Assembly (NCBI RefSeq): GCF_002286975.1
Contig: NZ_NSKB01000010.1
Span: forward strand, 93,545-157,544
Length of the DNA: 64,000 nt
Direction: 5' to 3'
Origin: Halomonas salipaludis
GTDB taxonomy: Bacteria > Pseudomonadota > Gammaproteobacteria > Pseudomonadales > Halomonadaceae
The notes beneath the pieces are model-generated. The model ran no database searches. It was not told where the DNA came from and worked only from the letters and a program-made list of their open reading frames with translations. The position numbers and the translations under genes were made by a program. Positions 53,051 through 60,564 of this stretch are shown here, one piece after another (within the stretch, counting starts at the first letter, position 1; every line of letters begins with the position of its first letter).

Positions 53051-53863
53051 CTACAGACCCCATGCGTCGAAGATGGCCTCTAGGGTGCCGTCTTCTTGCA
53101 GCTTGGCGAGCGAGACATTGACCTGTTCCAGCAGCTCGATATTATCCTGGGCGACAGCCAGGCCAATGTAGCCGACCATCTGCTGCTCATACTCTTCGGC
53201 GAGTTTCAGATCAGGAAAGCGCCCCTGATTCAGCTGATAGCTCATGATGGGCGCATCGCCCACACCGGCAACGATCCTCCCCACCGATACATCACGCATC
53301 ATGTCGGCGAGGGTGTCGTAGTTGCGAATCTCGGGAAACAACCCACTCTCCTCGAGCTGACGGACATACGTCGTGCCCACTTGGGCTCCAATTACCTGGC
53401 CTTCGAGATCCTCAAGCGTAGCGATGTCTCCCGAGTAATCACGCTGGATGATGACGCCCTCGCCATAGGGATAGACATCGTCGCTGAACGCTACCACCTC
53501 GGCACGCTCCGGGGTCTTGAGCATGGCGGCCGAAATGATATCGATCCTGCCGGACGTCAAAGACGGGATCAGGGCGTTGAACTGTGACTCCTGCACGGTC
53601 ACGTCATAGCCCATGTCTTCACCGAGTGCATTGATCACCTCGACCATTGCACCCGTGATTTCATTGGTCTGCACATCCAGAAAAGTAAAGGGGATACCAC
53701 TGGGAGTGCCGCCGGCACGCAGCGTTTCTTGGGCTTGAGCAGTGCCGAGCCCACTGGTCAGTAGAGCGAAGCCCAGTATCCCTGGCATCAAGCATTGCTT
53801 GGCCCATTCGGCAGGGCGACAGAGCCGGGTCTTCGTACAATTCAGAGAGTCGGTAAACGTCAT
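53051..53863 (-). CDS. Amino acid ABC transporter substrate-binding protein
   Basis: A 270-residue family 3 solute-binding protein. A long charged n-region precedes the hydrophobic signal segment (PGILGFALLTSGLGTAQA, to about residue 45). The mature part has the expected GRIDIISAAMLKTPERAE and VGTTYVRQLEESG segments. An AAGGTG site supports ATG 53863, though an internal ATG at 53788 would give a more usual signal peptide. First gene of the ABC-oxidase-IclR run. Confidence 0.88.
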   Translation of the reverse strand: MTFTDSLNCTKTRLCRPAEWAKQCLMPGILGFALLTSGLGTAQAQETLRAGGTPSGIPFTFLDVQTNEITGAMVEVINALGEDMGYDVTVQESQFNALIPSLTSGRIDIISAAMLKTPERAEVVAFSDDVYPYGEGVIIQRDYSGDIATLEDLEGQVIGAQVGTTYVRQLEESGLFPEIRNYDTLADMMRDVSVGRIVAGVGDAPIMSYQLNQGRFPDLKLAEEYEQQMVGYIGLAVAQDNIELLEQVNVSLAKLQEDGTLEAIFDAWGL

Positions 53864-54171
53864 GGGACACCTTGTCTAGATATTGGATTGTTATCGACAG
53901 GTCGTGCCTGAGGCACACCTAGACACTAGACGAGGTTATTTTTATCGGCAAGAGTTATTTTTTATCGATATTCGATAAAGCAACACGACGCCTGTGCGAC
54001 TAAGCCAGATTAGGGGGCAGCAGGCGGCTGTTGAAGCGAGCGTAATCGTCGGCATCTCGATCCTGCTGCGCGACATCTACGTACTGTTTACCGGGCATAC
54101 ACCGTCGGTCCGCAAGGTCGTAAGCCTGTCGTGTAGCTGACGATGGCTGGCAAGCCCACGGGCCCACCGGT
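53864..54171. other. Intergenic region
   Basis: 308 bases between the ABC binding-protein gene start and the end of the DapA-family gene. The first 130 bases are A+T-rich and should hold the promoter of the ABC operon. On the minus strand, 54000-54098 is a 32-residue open frame (MPGKQYVDVAQQDRDADDYA first) without a ribosome site, perhaps the tail of a decayed gene. Confidence 0.5.
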
Positions 54172-55113
54172 TCATGCTGTCGCCATCAGTTCGCGAATCC
54201 GGGCGCGGTAGTGCTCGGTGCCCTCCAGCAGGCGGTCGATGACCGGCTCGACGCCCCAGAAGCGTTCGCGAATATCAAAATCGATGACTCGCGAATGATC
54301 GCTATCCAGCGTCCCCAGGCGTTGATGAAAGCGTTTGGCCAGCTTGGGATAGCCCATCGGCTCGGTTTGCGCCGCCAGCACCAGGAAGGTGGCCAACTCT
54401 TCGGCGAACGTCGGATACCGAGCGCCGTGGTCGGCCAGCCAGCGATAGAGATCGGGGTGGATGTTGTTGAACACCCCGCAGAAGCCGGAAGCGCCGGCGC
54501 GCAGGGCGGGCCAGGCAATCGCTGCGTTGGCGTTATTGATGCCCAACGGGGTGTCCTTGACCAGCGCGATGCGCCGGATGACCGTTTCCAGATCGCAGGA
54601 AACGTCCTTGAGCAGCGCGAACCTACCAGTGTCGGCGCAGTAGCGCAGCTCGTCATCGCTGAGAAGGCGACGAAACGGTGCTGGGCATTCGTAGAGGCCC
54701 AGCGGCATCTCGGCCGGCAGGGCCATGAGCAGCGCATCCAGGTTGTGGCGAAAGACCTTGGCCGCGTCGTCCTGCGCGGCCAGACGGTTAGTCACCAGCA
54801 CGATGCCGTCGATGCCGGTGTCTACCAGTGCCTCGAGCTCGCGTCGCTGCTCGCCCGGTGAGTCGGAGACATGGCCGGAGGCGACCACGGGCACGCGCCC
54901 CTTTACACGCTCGGCGGTGAAGGTGGCCAGCGCGACACGCTCCTCTAAACTCAGATACTGCATCTCCGAGGACTGACAGACCGCGAACAGCGCCTGCGCG
55001 CCGTTGGCCAGATACCACTCGATCAGCGCTTCGTAGCCGTTCCAGTCGATCTCCCCGAGCTCGCTGAAGGGGGTCAGCATGACCGGGATGATGCCATTGA
55101 TCGCATGCGTCAT
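54172..55113 (-). CDS. Dihydrodipicolinate synthase (DapA) family lyase
   Basis: A 313-residue class I aldolase-fold protein of the DHDPS/NAL family. The Schiff-base lysine is in ALLKDVSCDLET, and the N-terminal GIIPVMLTPFSELGEIDWNG is typical. The region normally carrying the catalytic Tyr reads LGLYECPAPF. It lies downstream of a D-2-hydroxyacid dehydrogenase (4-base overlap) and a TRAP transporter, so it is likely catabolic, acting on a 2-keto acid aldol, rather than a lysine biosynthesis enzyme. Confidence 0.85.
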   Translation of the reverse strand: MTHAINGIIPVMLTPFSELGEIDWNGYEALIEWYLANGAQALFAVCQSSEMQYLSLEERVALATFTAERVKGRVPVVASGHVSDSPGEQRRELEALVDTGIDGIVLVTNRLAAQDDAAKVFRHNLDALLMALPAEMPLGLYECPAPFRRLLSDDELRYCADTGRFALLKDVSCDLETVIRRIALVKDTPLGINNANAAIAWPALRAGASGFCGVFNNIHPDLYRWLADHGARYPTFAEELATFLVLAAQTEPMGYPKLAKRFHQRLGTLDSDHSRVIDFDIRERFWGVEPVIDRLLEGTEHYRARIRELMATA

Positions 55114-56108
55114 CGGGCAGCCGCCTCCAGCGTCTCGGGATTGATCACATAGGGGGTGAGTGCGCTGACGTCGCCGCCCAGCCAGGCCAGGACGTTATCG
55201 ACGCAACGCCGGGTGACGCGTGCCTCAGCCATGCTGTCCATGCCCGATACGTGAGGGCTGAGAATCACGTTCTCGAAGCGCCGGAGTGGGCTGGTCTCGG
55301 GGAGTGGCTCGACCTCGAAGACATCGAGCCCGGCGCCCCCCAGATGGCCGCTCGCCAGCGCCTCGACGAGCGCCGCTTCATCGATCAGCGGCCCGCGCGA
55401 GGTGTTGATCACGATCGCTCCGCGCTTCATGCCGGCGAACGCTTGGCGGTCCAGAAGATGACGGGTCGCCGGCGTCGATGGCGCATGCACCGACACCAGA
55501 TCGGCCCGCGACAGCAATACCTGGAGTGACACCTTGGTTACCCCGGCGGCCTCGGCCTGGGCATCGCTCAGCGCCGGGTCGTGCACCAGCACCTGCATTC
55601 CCTGACCGAGCAGCCGACGCGCCATCGCGCCGCCGATCCGGCCCAGGCCAACCAGTCCGGCGACACGCCCCCAGAGGCCGGGGTGGAAGCCGTCGAAGCG
55701 CCACTCCCCGGCCTTGACCTGGGTGTCGCGACGGGCGATGCCGCAGGCCAGCGCCAGGGCCATGGCGTGCGCGTACTCGGCCACGCTCTCGTGATTTTCA
55801 CCGAAGGCCATGGCCACGGGTATGCCAGCTCGCGTCGCTGCCGCCACATCTACCTTGTCGTAGCCCACTCCCCAGCGGGCAATGATCTTCAGGTCGCGAG
55901 CCGCGGCCAGCACCTCGGCGGTATAGGGCTCACCACCGGCGATCGTCGCCACCACGTCCTGCGCCAACATCTGGCTCAGCGTCGCCGCATCTGGCAGGCG
56001 TCCAGTCTCGTTGACCTCGACCCGGTAGCCCGCCTCGCGCAGCGGATCGAACAGCGGACTGGCATCCGTGAATTGCTCAGTCAGCACAAGTACCTTGTTT
56101 GCGGTCAT
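55110..56108 (-). CDS. D-2-hydroxyacid dehydrogenase family protein
   Basis: A 332-residue NAD-dependent dehydrogenase of the PGDH type. NAD motif GLVGLGRIGGAMARRL with Asp in VHDPALS; catalytic Arg in VINTSRGPLIDE, Glu further on, and His in SPHVSGMD. It overlaps the DapA-family gene and begins three bases after the TRAP permease stop. It should interconvert a 2-hydroxy and a 2-keto acid in the same pathway. Confidence 0.88.
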   Translation of the reverse strand: MTANKVLVLTEQFTDASPLFDPLREAGYRVEVNETGRLPDAATLSQMLAQDVVATIAGGEPYTAEVLAAARDLKIIARWGVGYDKVDVAAATRAGIPVAMAFGENHESVAEYAHAMALALACGIARRDTQVKAGEWRFDGFHPGLWGRVAGLVGLGRIGGAMARRLLGQGMQVLVHDPALSDAQAEAAGVTKVSLQVLLSRADLVSVHAPSTPATRHLLDRQAFAGMKRGAIVINTSRGPLIDEAALVEALASGHLGGAGLDVFEVEPLPETSPLRRFENVILSPHVSGMDSMAEARVTRRCVDNVLAWLGGDVSALTPYVINPETLEAAAR

Positions 56109-56111
56109 GAC

Positions 56112-57389
56112 TCACTCGATCAGATTGGGAAGGAAGGTGACCAGGTCAGGCCACAGAATCAGCAGCGAGATCGCCAGGATCTGCGCGGCCAAAAACGGCA
56201 GGATGGCGATGAACATGCGGCCGATACGTATCTCGCCGATCTGCGCCGCCACGAACAGACAGATGCCCACCGGTGGCGTCATCAAGCTGAGCGTCCCCGA
56301 GAGCAGGAACACCATGGCGAACTGCATCTCCTCGATACCCAGGGCACGGGCGATGGGCAGCAGGATCGGCGCCAGCAGCAGCACCTGCACACCCGGCTCC
56401 AGAAAAAAACCGGCGATCAGCAACACCGCCAGCACGAAGAACAGAAAGATTGTCGGGTCGCCAGCGAACAGTACCGTCATCTCGCGCACGCCACTGATCG
56501 CTCCGGTCACCGTCAGCACGTAGGAGAGCACCGAGGCCCCCGCGATGATCAGATAGAGATTGGAGGTGGTACGGATCGCACTCTTCAGCGCCTCGATCAC
56601 GCTCGGTCCAGAAAGCGTGCGCAACACGAAACGCCCCAGCACCAGCGCGTAGACGCAGGCGACACCTCCGGCCTCAGTGGCGGTGAAAGCCCCCGAGAGC
56701 GTCCCCCAGACGATGAACAGCGGGATCGAGAACACCAGCAGGCTCTCCAGCGCGAGCTGCCCGCCCGGCTTGCGCACAGCCTCGATCTCTCCTTTCGGCA
56801 GGCCCTTGCGCAGTCCGGTGAGAAACACCACCACGGCGCAGGCAAGGCCCAGCAGTAGGCCAGGCACGATGCCGGCAACGAAGAGCTTGATGATCGAGAC
56901 CTGCGCCACCGAGGCGTAGACGATCATGATCACGGAAGGCGGAATGATCGGGCCGATCATCGAGCTGGCCACGGTGACCGCCGCGGAAAACTCGCGGGTG
57001 TAACCCTGCTTGGGCATACCGGTGATGAATATCTTGCCCAGCGCGGCGGTATCGGCGATCGCCGTGCCGGAGATCCCGGCGAAGAACATCGATGCCAGGA
57101 TGTTGGCGTAGGCCGCACCGCCCTTTACCCAGCGTGTCATCTTGGCAGCGAAGGTGATCAGCGTTTCGGTGATCCCGCCGCGGTTCATGAGTTCACCGGC
57201 GAAAATATAGAACGGCGCCGCCAGCAGCGCGAAGTTGTCCAGGGAGCTGAAGAAACGGGTCGGGATGAGCACCATCGGGAAGCCCGCGAGCCACGCCGCG
57301 GCGGCGCCGGTCAGCCCCAGCGCGATGGCGATCGGCGCCCCGACGAGAACCAGGGCGAAGAAGCTGGCGAATACAGCTGCGGGACTCAC
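56112..57389 (-). CDS. dctM: TRAP transporter large permease (DctM)
   Basis: A 425-residue DctM-family subunit. Signatures include GISGTAIADTAALGKIFI and IIPPSVIMIVYAS, and the C-terminal LMTPPVGICLFVAAQI. The start is a GTG (57389) overlapping the dctQ stop as GTGA; the longer frame upstream is Arg-rich and rejected. Confidence 0.92.
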   Translation of the reverse strand: MSPAAVFASFFALVLVGAPIAIALGLTGAAAAWLAGFPMVLIPTRFFSSLDNFALLAAPFYIFAGELMNRGGITETLITFAAKMTRWVKGGAAYANILASMFFAGISGTAIADTAALGKIFITGMPKQGYTREFSAAVTVASSMIGPIIPPSVIMIVYASVAQVSIIKLFVAGIVPGLLLGLACAVVVFLTGLRKGLPKGEIEAVRKPGGQLALESLLVFSIPLFIVWGTLSGAFTATEAGGVACVYALVLGRFVLRTLSGPSVIEALKSAIRTTSNLYLIIAGASVLSYVLTVTGAISGVREMTVLFAGDPTIFLFFVLAVLLIAGFFLEPGVQVLLLAPILLPIARALGIEEMQFAMVFLLSGTLSLMTPPVGICLFVAAQIGEIRIGRMFIAILPFLAAQILAISLLILWPDLVTFLPNLIE

Positions 57390-57901
57390 GCGTCGGCCTC
57401 CAAGGATGCACGCTGTGGCGGATCGATCCAGGCAGCGACGACCTGGATCGCGATCAGCAGATAGCCCACGATCACGGCGGCGTAGGGAATCCACATCGGA
57501 AGGCGCATCGACGGTGACACCTGACCGGTATCCAGCAGGTAAGGTAGCCCGAAGCCCACTACCACGGCGGACAGGGTGAGCGTGGCGAACAGTGACACCA
57601 GCGCCGCCGCTTCCCGCAGTATCCGCCAGGGCACCAGATCGATCAGGTCGATCGCCATCTGCTCGCCGCGACTGAAGATGCTGCCGGCGGCCAGGTAGAC
57701 CGCCCAGACGATGCCATAGCGCATGGCCTCCTCGCTCCAGCCAAACGGTTCCCCGAGCAGATAGCGAGCCGCCACAGCCAGAAAGTTGATCGCGATGATG
57801 AGCGCGAGCATCAGCGCGGCCAGGTTCTCGCAGGCAGCCGACAGCCGCCGGCTCGCACGAGTAAAGGCCCGGCAGCCACGCCAGTTGGCGATAGACTTCA
57901 T
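57386..57901 (-). CDS. dctQ: TRAP transporter small permease (DctQ)
   Basis: A 171-residue DctQ-family protein with four hydrophobic helices. ATG 57901 is chosen because of the AGGGA site six bases upstream; ATG 57919 is a possible alternative. Placed between the binding protein and the large permease. Confidence 0.9.
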   Translation of the reverse strand: MKSIANWRGCRAFTRASRRLSAACENLAALMLALIIAINFLAVAARYLLGEPFGWSEEAMRYGIVWAVYLAAGSIFSRGEQMAIDLIDLVPWRILREAAALVSLFATLTLSAVVVGFGLPYLLDTGQVSPSMRLPMWIPYAAVIVGYLLIAIQVVAAWIDPPQRASLEADA

Positions 57902-57945
57902 GATGTCCCTATACGGCACGTTGGGTGGAACGCCATCGGCGAGCC

Positions 57946-58974
57946 TTATCGACTCTCGCCCTTGGCGTAGATCTCCTTCTCGATGTCGCGCACGCTGGCC
58001 ACGAACGACTCGACGTAGTCAGCACCAAGATTTTCCGACAGGAAGTCCAGCACCGGCTGCTGAGTCACATCGCGGAACTGAGCCTTCTCTGCGGGGGAGC
58101 TGACATGCACATCGACCCCCATGTCACGGATCCTCTGGGTATCGTCGAGGTAACCCACACCCTTCTCGGCCAGCATGATGGCCTCGTAGAGCTGTACGCC
58201 ATCGATCACTGCCGCCCGGGCCTGATCGCTCAGGCCGTCGAGGAAATCGGGGTTTGCATAGACGAATACGGCCGAGAAGATATGTTCGTCCATCGACATG
58301 TACTTGACCACCTCGGCCCAGCCACCATTGATGATCGTCGATGGCGGGTTTTCCCCACCATCCACGACCCCCTGACGAATCGCCATGGCGCTCTCGGGGA
58401 AAGGAATCGGGGTCGGCGCGGCACCCAGGCTCTTCATCAGCGCGATCATCACCGGGCTCTCCATCGAGCGCAGCTTGAGTCCCCCCACGTCAGCGGGGGT
58501 CTTGATCGGGCGAACGTTGTTGACGAAGTTACGGAATCCGTCAGCGGCGAACCCCACGATGCGCAGCCCAGCCGTATCCTCCACATCACTGACGAAGTCC
58601 TTCATGATCGCTGACTCGTTCATGAAGGTGACCGCCACCCGGGTCGAAGGAAAAAGATAGGGGATTGAGAACGCCTGTACCTTGGGGTAGAAGGAGGCGA
58701 GCGCGCCGTCGGTGGTAGCCGTCATCTGGAAGATATTATTGCGCACATTTTCCAGTATCTCGCGGTCTCCGCCGACGCCGCCGTGCAACAACTGAACCTC
58801 GACTTCACCGCTGGAGTGAAAGTCGACGTACTGCTTGAACGCCCGCATGGCATGGGTTTCCGGATTATCCGATTCGGGAAGTGTGGTCGCGAAGCGTAAG
58901 GTTTCCGCACCGGCCATGCCGGCGAAAGCCAAGCTGATAGCCGTGAGGACGAAACCACCAAGCATCTTTTTCAT
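57946..58974 (-). CDS. dctP: TRAP transporter substrate-binding protein (DctP)
   Basis: A 342-residue periplasmic binding protein with a signal peptide (1-24, AGMAGA end). The DctP carboxylate-binding region is PADVGGLKLRSMESPVMIAL, followed by VVDGGENPPSTIINGGWAEV. ATG 58974 has the GGGAAG site upstream. First gene of the dctPQM-dehydrogenase-lyase unit, divergent from a GntR regulator. Confidence 0.92.
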   Translation of the reverse strand: MKKMLGGFVLTAISLAFAGMAGAETLRFATTLPESDNPETHAMRAFKQYVDFHSSGEVEVQLLHGGVGGDREILENVRNNIFQMTATTDGALASFYPKVQAFSIPYLFPSTRVAVTFMNESAIMKDFVSDVEDTAGLRIVGFAADGFRNFVNNVRPIKTPADVGGLKLRSMESPVMIALMKSLGAAPTPIPFPESAMAIRQGVVDGGENPPSTIINGGWAEVVKYMSMDEHIFSAVFVYANPDFLDGLSDQARAAVIDGVQLYEAIMLAEKGVGYLDDTQRIRDMGVDVHVSSPAEKAQFRDVTQQPVLDFLSENLGADYVESFVASVRDIEKEIYAKGESR

Positions 58975-59045
58975 GAGCACTTCCCCTACACTTTACGTAA
59001 CCGATCGACTGTATCCATCCCATGGCGATAAGATGTAACATGTTA

Positions 59046-59055
59046 GACAGATGTC
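59046..59055. promoter_or_regulatory. Possible GntR operator in the TRAP/GntR divergent region
   Basis: GACAGATGTC, a 4+2+4 inverted repeat with flanking TTA and AAC, 54 bases before the GntR start and 72 bases from the dctP start. FCD-type GntR proteins bind short dyads of this kind. Weak evidence. Confidence 0.3.
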
Positions 59056-59108
59056 AACCAATTAGACCAAGGTGGAAGCCTTATCATCAACCGGAAAGAC
59101 GCCGCACC

Positions 59109-59804
59109 ATGACGGACCAGGAAAGCACAACCACCGATGTACCGCAGGAGAAGCCCTCTCACTCGATGAGCCGCACGGCGTACGAGCGCATAGAGACCTT
59201 GTTGAATTGCGGCGCACTGCACCCGGGGCAGGTGGTGTCCCAGCGGGAGCTGGTGGACATGACCGGCGCGACGCTGGCCTCGATCCGCATCGCCATCCCG
59301 CGGCTGGAGGCGGAGGGGCTGCTGCAAACGCTACCCAAGCGTGGGTTGATGGTGCCGAGTCTCGATGTCGCCTTCGTGCGCGACGCCTATCAGCTACGTC
59401 AAATGATCGAAGTGGGCGCGATCGAACACGCTGCGACATCGCTGCAGCCCGGCCAGATCGCCGCCTGGATCGAACGCCACGAGACGCTGCTAGACTTGCT
59501 CGTGCAGGATCGCCACCGGGAGATCAGCGCCGAGCTGCAAGCCCTGGACTGGTCGATGCACGAGAGCATCGTGGCGGCAATGGGCAACAAGCTGATCGAC
59601 AACACCTACCGCGTGACCTCGATCAAGACGCGCATGGTCGTGCAATCGCGACTGCAGATCACATCCGACAACGCGCGTCGGGTGCTGGAGGAGCATCTGG
59701 CCTTTCTTCGCCCGCTGGCGAATAGAGACATCGATAGCGCTCGGGCCGCGCTGAGCCAGCACATAAGCAATTCGCTGGACTTAGCGCTGGGCGCAAGGAA
59801 CTGA
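59109..59804 (+). CDS. GntR family transcriptional regulator (FCD domain)
   Basis: A 231-residue FadR/FCD-subfamily regulator: winged HTH at about 15-80 (GQVVSQRELVDMTGATLASI, RIAIPRLEAEGLL) and an all-helical FCD ligand domain (RDAYQLRQMIEVGAIEHA, DWSMHESIVAAMGN, LEEHLAFLRPL) with the usual metal-binding Asp/His positions. Divergent from the TRAP operon, which it probably represses in the absence of an organic-acid ligand. Confidence 0.9.
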   Translation: MTDQESTTTDVPQEKPSHSMSRTAYERIETLLNCGALHPGQVVSQRELVDMTGATLASIRIAIPRLEAEGLLQTLPKRGLMVPSLDVAFVRDAYQLRQMIEVGAIEHAATSLQPGQIAAWIERHETLLDLLVQDRHREISAELQALDWSMHESIVAAMGNKLIDNTYRVTSIKTRMVVQSRLQITSDNARRVLEEHLAFLRPLANRDIDSARAALSQHISNSLDLALGARN

Positions 59805-59848
59805 ATAGAGTCCGTCAGATTGGTGCCTGAACCGCACCGGGATGGGGG

Positions 59849-60163
59849 GTGCGGACGGGATCTTGGGCTACATCGGAGGATGCCTATCAGGCCTTCACCA
59901 ACGCCCTGAACAAGACCGGCATCCAGCTACCCAAGGGCCAACGCAGCCACGTACTCAGGCACACCTTTGCCAGCCACTTCGTCATGAACGGTGGCAACCT
60001 GCTGACCCCGCAAAAGATACTCGGGCATCAATCGATCCAAATGACCATGCGCTATGCCCACCTGGCACCCGATCACCTGGTGGAAGCGGTCAAATACGGC
60101 CCGAAAATGCCTGTTGACACAATAGGAATTTTGGTACAGCGGCAAGAGGGAAATATACGCTAA
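59849..60163 (+). pseudogene. Tyrosine recombinase (phage-type integrase), C-terminal remnant
   Basis: About 85 residues of integrase C-terminus begin near 59891 (EDAYQAFTNALNKTGIQLPK). The catalytic box is retained: HVLRHTFASHF (Arg), LGHQSIQMTMRYAHLAP (His, nucleophilic Tyr). The N-terminal two-thirds, including the first catalytic Arg region, is missing and no start is plausible. The usual LNPL-like tail is replaced by unrelated sequence after KYGPK. It lies just inside the tRNA scar at 60175 and marks a decayed integrated element. Confidence 0.82.
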
Positions 60164-60174
60164 GGTATTGATTT

Positions 60175-60223
60175 TGGTGGGCCCAGCTGGACTCGAACCG
60201 GCGGCCAAGGGATTATGAGTTCG
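60175..60223 (-). other. 3' half of a tRNA (CAU anticodon), attachment-site scar
   Basis: On the minus strand the sequence runs from the anticodon arm (ACTCATAATCCC) through a T-arm (GGTTCGAGTCC) to GGGCCCACCA. No 5' half follows upstream. The T-stem has one mismatch. Integrases commonly recombine into tRNA 3' ends and regenerate such halves, so this is best read as an att site of the element whose integrase remnant lies next to it. Confidence 0.72.
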
Positions 60224-60564
60224 CTTTTAAATCAATAAGTTACTGATACCCAAGGGAAAGCGACAGTAATCGAGCGAAAGGTACAGTTCTTTTAAATCAG
60301 TAGCTTAGCGAAGGCTGAGGATAGTACATGTAGCTGATGTGTGTACTATAATGTACCTCTGAACAGGCTATGGCAAGATGGCTACGGTACAGGATCCATG
60401 CCTTGCATGAGCAGACAAAGAAGCGTGAAACCAAACCAGTACAGTCATGATGATATGGCTGTGTGGCTTAAGTGGTGAAGAATATGCTCCAAGGCAATAA
60501 TATCATAGAAAGAGCAACAGACAACATTGTATAATCTGGAAAAATCGACTAACGCAGGAAAGTG
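60224..60564. other. A+T-rich leader region of the restriction-modification gene
   Basis: 341 bases without a firm gene. Contains an 11-base direct repeat CTTTTAAATCA (60224-60234 and 60289-60299), a dyad with a TATAAT box (60321-60352), and a doubtful 26-residue open frame (60370-60450, MARWLRYRIHALHEQTKKRE first) with a poor ribosome site. Confidence 0.5.
60321..60352 (+). promoter_or_regulatory. Dyad overlapping a candidate promoter
   Basis: Perfect 8-bp inverted repeat ATAGTACA/TGTACTAT with a 13-base spacer; its right arm runs into TATAAT (60347-60352). A weak -35 (GTACAT, 60324-60329) lies 17 bases upstream. Resembles an operator placed across a promoter; the gene it drives starts about 200 bases downstream. 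Confidence 0.45.

Noticed and set aside
54000..54098. 32-residue minus-strand frame between the ABC and DapA-type genes
   Set aside because: Looks coding-like in composition, but has no ribosome site and no recognisable family; noted only as a possible remnant.
60370..60450. 26-residue plus-strand frame in the leader of the restriction gene
   Set aside because: Weak ribosome site and basic, low-information sequence; could be chance in A+T-rich DNA. It was considered as a controller protein but is far too short.
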